From NCBI GenBank assembly GCA_963704565.1, contig OY969917.1, positions 496,001 to 560,000 of the forward strand: 64,000 nt of DNA, given 5' to 3'. This document shows positions 8,554 through 16,175 of the stretch, piece after piece. This DNA is from Rhodoblastus sp963704565. Lineage in GTDB: Bacteria; Pseudomonadota; Alphaproteobacteria; Rhizobiales; Beijerinckiaceae. Below the pieces are notes generated by a model that saw only the letters and a program-made list of their open reading frames with translations, searched no databases and was not told the DNA's origin. Both the position numbers and the translations under genes were made by a program. Within the stretch, counting starts at the first letter, position 1; every line of letters begins with the position of its first letter.

Positions 8554-9117
8554 CTAGCTTGTCGCCTGCACGAAATCGACGAAAGCCGCCAAGTGCTTGC
8601 GCAAAAAGTCTTTCGTCGCCTCGTCGGTCAAGTCTCCGGTCGCGCTGTCGCTTTTGCCATAGGCGCCGCCGATCATCGCCTCGGGCGTGTTGAAAACCCG
8701 GGCGTCGAGAAAGACAAAAGTCTGGCGCAAATGATATTGCATCCGCGCGCCGCCGAGCGCGCCGGGCGAGGCGCTCTGGAGCAATACGGGCTTGTGCTTG
8801 AACGGCGCGGCGGGCAGGCGCGACAGCCAGTCGAGCGCGTTTTTCAGCACGCCGGGGACGGAATAATTATATTCCGGCGAGACGACGATCACGCCGTCGG
8901 CCGCCACGATCGCCGCGCCCATCGCCTCGACGGCGGGAGGAAAGCCCTCGGCCTGGAGGTCGGCGTTATAGAGCGGGAACTCGCCGATCGAGCCCAGCGC
9001 CGAAATCGTGACGCCCTCGGGCGCCAGGGTGGGCAAGGCGCGGGCGACGCCGGCATTGACAGACGCCTTGCGCAGGCTCCCGAGCAAAGTGACGAAGTGC
9101 AGATTTTTCGCGCTCAT
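8554..9117 (-). CDS. NADPH-dependent FMN reductase family flavoprotein
   Basis: A 187-residue flavodoxin-like protein. Conserved features are LLGSLRKASVNAGVARALP at the N-terminus (FMN phosphate-binding GSxRxxSxN), GVIVVSPEYNYSVPGVLKNALDW (the P-E-Y-N-x-S-x-P-G-x-L-K-N-x-D-W signature) and SASPGALGGARMQ. The family reduces FMN, quinones, chromate or azo compounds; the physiological substrate cannot be inferred. It lies 12 bases upstream of, and on the same strand as, the patatin gene and is probably co-transcribed after it. Confidence 0.92.
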   Translation of the reverse strand: MSAKNLHFVTLLGSLRKASVNAGVARALPTLAPEGVTISALGSIGEFPLYNADLQAEGFPPAVEAMGAAIVAADGVIVVSPEYNYSVPGVLKNALDWLSRLPAAPFKHKPVLLQSASPGALGGARMQYHLRQTFVFLDARVFNTPEAMIGGAYGKSDSATGDLTDEATKDFLRKHLAAFVDFVQATS

Positions 9118-9129
9118 GTCGTCGTCCTT

Positions 9130-10125
9130 TCAGCCGGTCATGAAATTCGGCGAGAATTCGCCTTTCTGCTCCAGCCAGGCCTCCGCCGCGGCCCGGCCCG
9201 CCTCGCGCAAGGCGCTGATGAAGGTCCATTCCAGATTCGCCGGGCTTTGTTCGGCAAGAAATTCGATCCCGTCTTCCGCCGAAAGCCGGTCGAGCCGCAG
9301 CTTCGCCCATTTGCCCGAAGCGTCGCCGGCCGCGCAGAGCGGGGCGAGCAGCCGGATCGCCTCGATCTCGCGGTCGAGGGTCGAGGCGAAATTGATCTGG
9401 TCGATGCGGCGTTCGATCTCGCGGCGGCTGCGCGGCGCCTTCTGCGATCTGGTCGGCGCGAGCTGAACGATCAAAATGTCCGAGGCGTTGGTCTCCATCA
9501 CCAGCGGCGTCAGCGGCGGATTGGCGATATAGCCGCCGTCCCAGTAAAGCTCGCCGTCGATCTCGACCGATTGATTGAGCAAAGGCAGGCAGGCCGAGGC
9601 GAGGATCGCCGCCGGGGTGATCTCCTCGTTGCGGAAGATGCGCAAGGACGCCGTGCTCACCCGCGTCGCCGCGATCAGCAGGCGGGGCGCGGACACATGG
9701 CGCAGCCGGTCGAAATCGATATGGGTTTCGAGCGCGCGGCGCAGCGGATTGAGGTCGAAAGGGTTGAACTGATAGGGCGAGAGCGCGCGCGCCAGAAAGC
9801 CGAGCGGCACGGTCGCGGCCTTGGGGAGGAAGGCCGCGCTTTGGCTGACCCCGGTCCAGAATTGGTCGAGGGTCTTGCGCGCTCCCTCGCGGCCGCCTTC
9901 GGCGAGGCCGCTGACCAGCAGGGCTGCGTTGACGGCGCCGGCGCTGGCCCCGGAAAAGGCGTCGAGGGCGATGCGCTCGTCCTCGATCAGCCGCTCCAGC
10001 GCGCCCCAGGTGAAGGCGCCGAAGGAGCCGCCGCCCTGGAGCGCGAGGGCGAGCCGGCGCGGCGGCCAAGTCCGGTCGGCCGTCGGCGGGCGCAAATCCA
10101 GAGTTGCCTTGATAATGTCCACCAT
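9130..10125 (-). CDS. Patatin-like phospholipase
   Basis: A 331-residue patatin. It contains the oxyanion glycine loop LALQGGGSFGAF, the nucleophile elbow FSGASAGAVNAALL (GxSxG) and the catalytic Asp in WDGGYIANPPL, giving the Ser-Asp dyad of the family. I chose the Met at 10125 because conservation begins shortly after it; an upstream in-frame Met at 10185 would add an Arg-rich stretch unlike protein. The enzyme probably hydrolyses acyl esters of phospholipids, or is linked to polyhydroxyalkanoate or membrane turnover. Related Rhizobiales proteins are similar in length. Confidence 0.88.
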   Translation of the reverse strand: MVDIIKATLDLRPPTADRTWPPRRLALALQGGGSFGAFTWGALERLIEDERIALDAFSGASAGAVNAALLVSGLAEGGREGARKTLDQFWTGVSQSAAFLPKAATVPLGFLARALSPYQFNPFDLNPLRRALETHIDFDRLRHVSAPRLLIAATRVSTASLRIFRNEEITPAAILASACLPLLNQSVEIDGELYWDGGYIANPPLTPLVMETNASDILIVQLAPTRSQKAPRSRREIERRIDQINFASTLDREIEAIRLLAPLCAAGDASGKWAKLRLDRLSAEDGIEFLAEQSPANLEWTFISALREAGRAAAEAWLEQKGEFSPNFMTG

Positions 10126-10316
10126 CGGCCTCCGCCGCCTCCGCCGGGCGCCAACGCAAGTTAATCGTCGCCGCTCAAATCGCAAGGGCGCCGAGTGGGC
10201 GCCGCCGCCAATTGCGATTTGCGATGACCTGCCTAATGGTTAATCTGACGTTAACGAATCATTATGGTTTTTCGTTCAGCTTGAATGAGTCGTCGTTTCA
10301 AACGCGGAGTTTCCGC

Positions 10317-11033
10317 ATGGCGCCGCACTTCTTCACCGCATTGCTGTTCGGGGCTGTGATGAGCCTCGCCCGCCCGCTTTCGGGCAGGGCTCGCGCGCTG
10401 GCGCCGGACTTTTTGGCGGCGGTCGCCGGTTTCGCCGTGGCGCTTCTCCTCGCGCGTTTCACCCCTCGGTCCTGGGCGGTCGATACGAGATGGGTCGAGA
10501 TTTCGGCGGCTTTGTGCGTCTTCGCCCTGGGCCTGAGCGCCGGGCCGCTCTCGCCTTGGGAAGAGGCGTCGCCCGACGAGGACGCGCCCGCAGTCGAAGA
10601 CTCTCTTTTTCCAGAAGTCTTTCAGTCCTTTGCGCTTGGTTTTGCATCCTGTTTCGCCGCCTGGGCCTTCGCGGCGGTCTTTCTGTTGCTGAAAGCCTCT
10701 GGCCAGATCTGGCTGGCGACTTGGCAAAAGCCGCAAACCCCGCCGGCGCGCGACACGCGGCTCGATTGGCTTTCGGGCGGCGAAATGCCGCGCTCCTTCA
10801 TCGCCGCGCTCAATGCGGGGCAGGCGCCGCGTCCGGAGCGGGGCTCCGAGTCTCGCTCCGAGTCTCGCTCCACGTCTCCAGCACATCGCCAAATAAGGGC
10901 TGTGCATAATGGGGCAAAGCCTTTGGATGCGCGATCCGCCGCCAATACGCGATCCATTGCGCGGGAGAATGATAGAGCGGAACCGCGTAAAAGCCTGACA
11001 GCAGCACCCGGTCGAGCGCGCGCGCGGCGGTGA
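10317..11033 (+). CDS. Hypothetical membrane protein with disordered tail
   Basis: From the Met at 10317 this frame encodes 238 residues. There are about four hydrophobic segments: FFTALLFGAVMSLA, FLAAVAGFAVALLLARF, ISAALCVFALGLSAG and FASCFAAWAFAAVFLLL. Then comes a polar, Arg/Ser-rich tail. The segments look like genuine transmembrane helices, which favours a real gene. The tail, however, overlaps the 3' end of the convergent peptide-binding gene by about 220 bases and contains a duplicated SESRSES stretch. Either the stop moved downstream by mutation or the last third is not functional. No family is recognised. Confidence 0.45.
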   Translation: MAPHFFTALLFGAVMSLARPLSGRARALAPDFLAAVAGFAVALLLARFTPRSWAVDTRWVEISAALCVFALGLSAGPLSPWEEASPDEDAPAVEDSLFPEVFQSFALGFASCFAAWAFAAVFLLLKASGQIWLATWQKPQTPPARDTRLDWLSGGEMPRSFIAALNAGQAPRPERGSESRSESRSTSPAHRQIRAVHNGAKPLDARSAANTRSIARENDRAEPRKSLTAAPGRARARR

Positions 11034-12678
11034 CGAATTCCTCGCGGCCGCGCGCCGCCTGCAAGGCCGCGATCATGGCGTCGATCGCCGCGCTCCTGGC
11101 GCCGGCGAGATTATAGGACGCTTCCTGATCGGCGCTGTGGCCGCCCCAGCGCATGCGCTGCTCGTTGCCGGGCGACGCCGAGGCCTGCCATAGCCCGATC
11201 ATCATGTCGAAATCGAATCTCTGGCGTCGGCCCTGATATTGCGCCTCATCGACCAGTCGCACCCGCGCCTCGACCCCGATCCGTCGCAAAAGGTCGGAAT
11301 AATAGAGCGCCAGACGCTCCTGCTCGCGATCCACCACCAGAATCTCGAATTTCAGTGGCCGGCCGTCGCGCGTGAGCCGGCCGTTCTGCAATGTCCAGCC
11401 GGCCTGACCCGCCAGCGCCAGGGCCTTGCGCGCCATCTCGCGGTCGCGGCCCGTGCCGTCGGAGCGCGGCGGCGCCCAGGTCCCGTCCATGATGTCCTGG
11501 CGCACGGCGCTCGCGAAAGGCGCCAGCCGCTTGCGCTCCGCCGCGCTCGCCGGTCGACCGAGAGCGGACAATTCGGATTCGTCGAAAAAGCTTTTGTCGC
11601 GGGCGTAGAGATTGGAAAAAAGATTGGCGTCGAGCCATTCGAAATCGAACATGGTCGCCAAAGCCTCGCGCAGGCGCGGGTCGCGAAAGATCGCGCGGCG
11701 GGTGTTGAAGGCGAAGCCGCTCAAGCCCTTGGGGCCGCCGAGCGGCAGGGATTCCACCGCGACCCTGCCGTCGCGGCGGGCGGGAAAATCATAGCCGTCG
11801 ACCCAGCGATGCGGGTCGGTCTCCTGGCGATAGTCGATCAGCCCGGCCTTGAACGCCTCGAACAGGCCGTTGTCGTCGCGGCCATAGTCGAACACCACCT
11901 GGTCGAAATTATAGAGGCCGCAATTGATGGCCAAGGCGCGGCCCCAATAATCGGGATCGCGGCGCAGCACGAGTTTTTGGCCTGGCTTGACCTGCGCGAC
12001 CCTGTAAGGCCCGGAGCCGAGCGGGACGCCCAAGCCGTCCTCGGTGAATTTCCGCTCGGTCATGGCGTGGGCCGGCAGCACCGGCATCAGCGCCAGAATC
12101 AGCGGCAATTCTCGATCGTTCGCGCCGGCGAGATCGTAATGGACGGTGTGGTCGTCCAAAGCCCGGATCGACCGCACCAGCCCATAGGCCGCGCGCTGCT
12201 GCGGGCGGCCCTTGGCCTTGAGCAGGTCGAAGGAAAAGATCACGTCCCGCGCTGTGATGGGAACGCCGTCGGAAAAATGCGCTCGCGGATCGAGGCGGAA
12301 GGTGACGTAATCGCGCGCGTCGTCGGTTTCGATGGTTTGCGCGACGAGGCCATAGAGCGTGAACGGCTCGTCGAAGGAGCGCGCCATCAGGCTTTCATAG
12401 ACCGGGCCGGCGAGCCCGGCCGCCGAATCGCCGGCGTTGACGCCATAAGGATTGAGATTTTCGAAGGTTCCGAAGGCGCCAAGATGCAGGGTTCCGCCCT
12501 TGCGGGCGTGAGCGTCGGCGTAAGGCAGGCAGGTGAAATCGGGCGGCAGGGCGGGCTCGCCCTGCATGGCGATGGCCGGGGCGATCCGCCCCGGCGCGTC
12601 GCCGGCGCGCGCGGCGCCGGGGCAGAAAGCGGCCAGCGCGGCGGCGAAGAGCAAATGACGGGCGAGCGGCGGGCGCAT
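10810..12678 (-). CDS. Peptide ABC transporter substrate-binding protein (family 5)
   Basis: A 622-residue extracellular solute-binding protein with a cleavable signal peptide (hydrophobic stretch ending ARAGDAP near residues 24-29). Typical family-5 segments include YGLVAQTIETDDARDYVTFR, FSDGVPITARDVIFSFD and GSGPYRV. Length and the WGRALAINCGLYNFD-type region resemble YejA-like oligopeptide or microcin-C binding proteins. No permease or ATPase genes are adjacent, so the transporter partners must lie elsewhere. The C-terminus ends in a short repeated SETRSETRS tail that overlaps the convergent membrane-protein frame. Confidence 0.9.
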   Translation of the reverse strand: MRPPLARHLLFAAALAAFCPGAARAGDAPGRIAPAIAMQGEPALPPDFTCLPYADAHARKGGTLHLGAFGTFENLNPYGVNAGDSAAGLAGPVYESLMARSFDEPFTLYGLVAQTIETDDARDYVTFRLDPRAHFSDGVPITARDVIFSFDLLKAKGRPQQRAAYGLVRSIRALDDHTVHYDLAGANDRELPLILALMPVLPAHAMTERKFTEDGLGVPLGSGPYRVAQVKPGQKLVLRRDPDYWGRALAINCGLYNFDQVVFDYGRDDNGLFEAFKAGLIDYRQETDPHRWVDGYDFPARRDGRVAVESLPLGGPKGLSGFAFNTRRAIFRDPRLREALATMFDFEWLDANLFSNLYARDKSFFDESELSALGRPASAAERKRLAPFASAVRQDIMDGTWAPPRSDGTGRDREMARKALALAGQAGWTLQNGRLTRDGRPLKFEILVVDREQERLALYYSDLLRRIGVEARVRLVDEAQYQGRRQRFDFDMMIGLWQASASPGNEQRMRWGGHSADQEASYNLAGARSAAIDAMIAALQAARGREEFVTAARALDRVLLSGFYAVPLYHSPAQWIAYWRRIAHPKALPHYAQPLFGDVLETWSETRSETRSPAPDAAPAPH

Positions 12679-12766
12679 GTCCTCATGCTAAAGCAAAAAT
12701 AGAGGCGGCGCGCCAAGGAAGCGATAAATTCGTCGCCATGGGGAATTTCCCGGCTGGAAAGTCGCG

Positions 12767-12802
12767 GGCGAAGAGGATATGTAGGCGCCGATCCTCTTCG
12801 CC
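12767..12802. promoter_or_regulatory. Perfect 12-bp inverted repeat between divergent genes
   Basis: GGCGAAGAGGAT and its exact complement are separated by 12 bases. The element lies between the start of the peptide-binding gene (minus strand) and the IalB-like gene (plus strand). It could be an operator for a dimeric regulator or a stem in the 5' leader of the downstream gene. No T-run follows on either side, so it is not a classic terminator. Confidence 0.5.
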
Positions 12803-12904
12803 TCGACTCGGGCGGAGAGAGCGCCTCTTCGCACGAGGGGGCGGAAAGAGCTTTCTCGATCGTCGCGGGTCGAGCCCTGGTTGGACCCGCTGAAAGGATT
12901 CCGC

Positions 12905-13603
12905 ATGTCGATGTCTTCGTCCCGCTTTGGCGCCGCCCTGGTCGCGAGCGCGCTCCTCCTCGGCTCCGCGCCGGCCTTCGCCCAGCAGCCGGGCGGCATG
13001 GCCCCGGCCGGCATGCCGCAGGGCCCGCTCAAGGTGGATCTCGTCCCGACCCAGGCGAACTGGACCAAGGTCTGCGGTCACGACAACTCGGCCAACAAGG
13101 ACATCTGCTACACCACCCGCGATTTCAGCGCCAAGCAGGGCCAGGCGCCGGTGCTCGCGCTCGCCGTTTATGACGTCAAGGGCGACGACACCCGCATCGT
13201 CCGCCTGCTCTTGCCGGTCGGCTTGATGCTGCGTCCCGGCTTCCGCTTTGCGATCGACAGGGGCCCGGTTTCCGAGGGCGCTTTCGAAATCTGCTTCCCG
13301 AACGGCTGTTTCGCCGAAGCCAAGGTGAAGAAGAACATCATCGACACCGCCAAGAAGGGCCAGACCATGACGGTCGTGGTCAAGAATCAGGCCAACGCCG
13401 AAGTCATCTTCAACGTGCCGCTCGAAGGGTTCGGCAAGGCCTTCGACGGCCCGGCCATCGACCCCAAGGTTCTCGCCGAACAGCAGAAGAAGCTGCAGGA
13501 AGAGCTGCAAAAGCGCGCCATGGAAGAGCGCCAGAAGCTCCAGCAACAGGGCGGCGCGGCACCCATGGCGCCTGTGGCTCCTGCCGCTCCGGCCGGGAAA
13601 TAA
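12905..13603 (+). CDS. Invasion-associated locus B (IalB) family periplasmic protein
   Basis: A 232-residue secreted protein. The signal peptide (ALVASALLLGSAPAFAQQ) ends near residue 26. The IalB domain follows: NWTKVCGHDNSANKDICYTT, then a RIVRLLLPVGLMLRPGFR segment and the Cys-containing FEICFPNGCFAEAKV. The tail is a Gln/Glu-rich coiled-coil segment ending in a Pro/Ala stretch. The start at 12905 is chosen for the GAAAGGA ribosome-binding site and intact signal peptide. In Bartonella IalB affects erythrocyte invasion; in free-living relatives the family is a common periplasmic protein of unknown role. A strong terminator follows. Confidence 0.9.
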   Translation: MSMSSSRFGAALVASALLLGSAPAFAQQPGGMAPAGMPQGPLKVDLVPTQANWTKVCGHDNSANKDICYTTRDFSAKQGQAPVLALAVYDVKGDDTRIVRLLLPVGLMLRPGFRFAIDRGPVSEGAFEICFPNGCFAEAKVKKNIIDTAKKGQTMTVVVKNQANAEVIFNVPLEGFGKAFDGPAIDPKVLAEQQKKLQEELQKRAMEERQKLQQQGGAAPMAPVAPAAPAGK

Positions 13604-13631
13604 TCTTCGGCCCAAAGCCGAAAACAAGCGA

Positions 13632-13660
13632 CGCGCGGCTTAGGAGCCGCGCGTTTTTTT
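13632..13660 (+). terminator. Rho-independent terminator after the IalB-like gene
   Basis: A 9-bp perfect stem (CGCGCGGCT with AGCCGCGCG) and a four-base loop are followed by seven T residues, 28 bases after the stop codon. Confidence 0.9.
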
Positions 13661-13695
13661 GCGTCGCGCCGTCGCTACGCTCGATGGCCGTCAGA

Positions 13696-14025
13696 TCAGT
13701 TCAACACGCTCCGCCGGCGGACATAGCGGCCCGACTCTGCGCGCAGAAAGGTTTCGTCGATCTGCGGGTTGCGGAACGGCGCGCCGGATTCGTCGGGTTC
13801 GAGATTCTGTTCCGACACATAGGCGGTATATTCGGTGTCGGAATTTTCGGCATAGAGGTGGTAGAACGGCTGGTCCTTGGCCGGGCGCACCTCTTCCGGG
13901 ATCGAAAGCCACCATTCCTCGGTATTGGCGAAGACGGGATCGATGTCGAAAATCACCCCGCGAAACGGATATCTGCGGTGTTTGACGACTTCGCCGATGC
14001 CGAATTTCGCCGCGCGCGGTTTCAT
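13696..14025 (-). CDS. hspQ: Heat-shock protein HspQ / hemimethylated-DNA-binding YccV-like
   Basis: A 109-residue protein with the YccV fold. KFGIGEVVKHRRYPFRGVI at the N-terminus, FDIDPVFANTEEWW and QPFYHLYAEN followed by YVSEQNL are the conserved core. In E. coli HspQ binds hemimethylated oriC DNA and acts as a specificity factor for Lon. The lon gene is in this window about 8 kb away but not adjacent. The gene is monocistronic and convergent with the IalB-like gene. Confidence 0.92.
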   Translation of the reverse strand: MKPRAAKFGIGEVVKHRRYPFRGVIFDIDPVFANTEEWWLSIPEEVRPAKDQPFYHLYAENSDTEYTAYVSEQNLEPDESGAPFRNPQIDETFLRAESGRYVRRRSVLN

Positions 14026-14184
14026 GCGCCTTCTCGCCTAGCCAGAACCCGGACAGATGGATGGCGCGTTCCCCCGCCATCCAGAGATATAATATGAACC
14101 GTCGAGAACCTGGACGCAATTCTTGTCGGAACGCGCGCGGGGCGTTAGCTTCGCCAGCAACGACATTGAAACCCGGTTGCCGAC

Positions 14185-14898
14185 ATGAGTAAATTTCCCG
14201 CCGATATTTTCACCGAAAACGACGATATCGACCCGCACACCCTGAACAATCTCGGCCCCTTGTCCGGCATGGCGGGCGTCTGGAAGGGCTATCCCGGCGA
14301 GGATGTCGCCCCCAAGGAAAATGGCCCGGACGCCAGCGTGATCTCCGATACGATCGTGCTGGAGCCGATCGACCCGCAGTCGAACGGTCCGCAATTTTTC
14401 TACGGCCTGCGCTACCATCAGCAGGTGCTCAAGCGCGGCGAGGACGGCCTTTTTCACGATCAGGTCGGCTTTTGGCTGTGGGAGCCGGCGACCGGAACGA
14501 TCATTCTCACGCTGAGCATCCCGCGCGGCCAGACGGCATTCGCCATCGGCAAGGCGGCGCCCGACGCCAAATCCTTCGAACTGGTCGCCCGGCGCGGCGA
14601 GACGGTCAATGGCATCTGCTCCAATCCCTTCCTCGAACACGCCTTTCGCACCGAGGAATTTCGCATCAAGGTGACCAAGCACGCGGATGGAACCTGGTCT
14701 TACGACCAGACGACCTTTCTCAAGGTGCGGGGCCAGGACGGCCTGTTCGAGCATCGGGATCACAACCGCCTGAAGCGCGTCGGCAAGCCGAAACCCAACC
14801 GGGCGGCGCTGAAGGCGGACGTGCGGGAGAAAGCAAAAAAGGCGGCGGCCGGAAAGAAAAAGGCGGCCTCCAAAGCGAAGGCCGCCGTCAAGAATTAA
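14185..14898 (+). CDS. Heme-binding beta-barrel (FABP/nitrobindin-like) protein
   Basis: A 237-residue protein whose first 200 residues match the bacterial FABP-like/THAP4 heme-binding domain. NLGPLSGMAGVWKGYPGED near residue 23 is the GxW(K/E)G opening strand. The sequences FFYGLRYHQQVL and FHDQVGFWLWEPATGTI follow, and VNGICSNPFLEH is central. The last 35 residues are Lys/Ala-rich, resembling a histone-like or nucleic-acid-binding tail added to the barrel. Nitrobindins bind ferric heme and react with NO or peroxynitrite, but heme binding here is inferred. The 103-bp repeat lies just downstream. Confidence 0.8.
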   Translation: MSKFPADIFTENDDIDPHTLNNLGPLSGMAGVWKGYPGEDVAPKENGPDASVISDTIVLEPIDPQSNGPQFFYGLRYHQQVLKRGEDGLFHDQVGFWLWEPATGTIILTLSIPRGQTAFAIGKAAPDAKSFELVARRGETVNGICSNPFLEHAFRTEEFRIKVTKHADGTWSYDQTTFLKVRGQDGLFEHRDHNRLKRVGKPKPNRAALKADVREKAKKAAAGKKKAASKAKAAVKN

Positions 14899-14931
14899 GC
14901 GTCGGGGGGCGGCCAATCCGGGCCGCCCGCT

Positions 14932-15034
14932 TAGAGCCTTTTCCGTTCCTTCGGAATCGGAAGAAGTCTCTAATTCATTGTTTTAACGCATATTCTTGTC
15001 CAAAAAGTCTGCAACTTTTTGGGAATATGCTCTA
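14932..15034. repeat. 103-bp dispersed repeat, copy 2
   Basis: It has the same TAGAGC...GCTCTA boundaries and orientation as the copy at 5256-5358, with only a few base differences. Its right edge stops two bases short of the stop codon of the CoA ester lyase gene on the minus strand, so it forms that gene's immediate 3' flank. It also follows the nitrobindin-like gene and could act as a shared convergent 3' structure. Confidence 0.9.
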
Positions 15035-15036
15035 GC

Positions 15037-16086
15037 TCAAAATCCGTAAAGCGCGGCATATTCCGGGTCTTTCGCCGCGACCTGGCGGGCAAGATCGACG
15101 ATCACCTTGGCCTGTTTCCAGGTGGCGTCGTCCTGCATCTTGCCGTCGATCATGGCGACGCCGGAGCCGTCGGGCATGGCCTCCAGTATCTTTTTGGCGA
15201 AGGCCACTTCCTTCGGATCGGGCGAAAAAACCTTTTTGGCCAGCGCGATCTGGTTGGGGTGGAGTGACCAGGCGCCGGCGCAGCCCATCAGGAAGGCGTT
15301 GCGGAACTGGACCTCGCAGGCGGCGAGGTCGGCGATGTCGCCGAACGGGCCGTAAAAGCTCTTGATGCCGGCGGAGGCGCAGGCGTCCACCATTTTGGCG
15401 ACGGTATAATGCCAGAGGTCCTGCTGATAGACGGCGCGCGGCGCGGCGGGATCGGCGCCCGGATCGGCCAGCACCTTGTATTCGGGATGGCCGCCGCCGA
15501 CGCGGGTGGTCTTCATCGCGCGCGAGGCGGCGAGGTCGGCCGGGCCGAGGCTCATGCCATGCATGCGCGGCGAGGCCAGCGCGATCTCTTCGACATTCTT
15601 CACGCCCTCGGCGGTTTCCAGAATGGCGTGAATCAGGATCGGCTTCCCGACATTGTGCCTGGCTTCGAGCTGGGCGAGCAATTGGTCGAGATAATATATG
15701 TCCCACGGGCCTTCGACCTTGGGCAGCATGATCACGTCGAGCTTGTTGCCGATGGCGGCGACGATCTCGGTCACGTCGTCGAGCATCCAGGGCGAATTGA
15801 GGCAGTTCACCCGGGTCCACAGGCCGGTCGAGCCGAAGTCGTTGGCGCGGCCCATTTCGATGAAGCCCTTGCGCGCGGCCTCCTTGGCGTCGGCGGGAAT
15901 GGCGTCCTCGAGATTGCCGAGGATGACGTCGGCGGTCGGAATGATTTCCGGCATTTTGGCGCGCACCTTTTCGAGATGCGGCGGCACGAAATGGATCATG
16001 CGCTCGACGCGCACCGGCAATTCGCGGAAAGGCGCCGGCGCGCCGATCGCCAAAGGCTCATAGAACTTGCGGGGGCTCTTGTTCAT
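15037..16086 (-). CDS. CoA ester lyase, HpcH/HpaI aldolase-citrate lyase family (malyl-CoA lyase-like)
   Basis: A 349-residue TIM-barrel protein of the CitE/malyl-CoA lyase group. NLEDAIPADAKEAARKGFIE supplies a metal-binding acidic residue, TRVNCLNSPW the conserved Arg of the R-x-N strand, and HAILETAEGVKNVEEIA the second acidic ligand. MSLGPADLAAS and YGPFGDIADL match the substrate loop. The start at 16086 has a GGAG site nine bases upstream. It probably cleaves or forms (methyl)malyl-CoA or a related 3-hydroxyacyl-CoA, as in the ethylmalonyl-CoA or serine pathways, but lacks pathway neighbours here. Close relatives occur in Bradyrhizobium-like genomes as unspecified CoA ester lyases. Confidence 0.82.
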   Translation of the reverse strand: MNKSPRKFYEPLAIGAPAPFRELPVRVERMIHFVPPHLEKVRAKMPEIIPTADVILGNLEDAIPADAKEAARKGFIEMGRANDFGSTGLWTRVNCLNSPWMLDDVTEIVAAIGNKLDVIMLPKVEGPWDIYYLDQLLAQLEARHNVGKPILIHAILETAEGVKNVEEIALASPRMHGMSLGPADLAASRAMKTTRVGGGHPEYKVLADPGADPAAPRAVYQQDLWHYTVAKMVDACASAGIKSFYGPFGDIADLAACEVQFRNAFLMGCAGAWSLHPNQIALAKKVFSPDPKEVAFAKKILEAMPDGSGVAMIDGKMQDDATWKQAKVIVDLARQVAAKDPEYAALYGF

Positions 16087-16175
16087 CGGGGGGCTCCATT
16101 TTGCTGGTTCGGCTGTAGGATAATTCCCGCGACGCAACAATTGAACTAATGCCGTGCAAGGTCCAAAATCCCGCC

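Noticed and set aside
10251..10907. A 218-codon minus-strand frame opposite the hypothetical membrane protein
   Set aside because: It is strongly Arg-rich without hydrophobic pattern, whereas the plus-strand frame has clear transmembrane segments.
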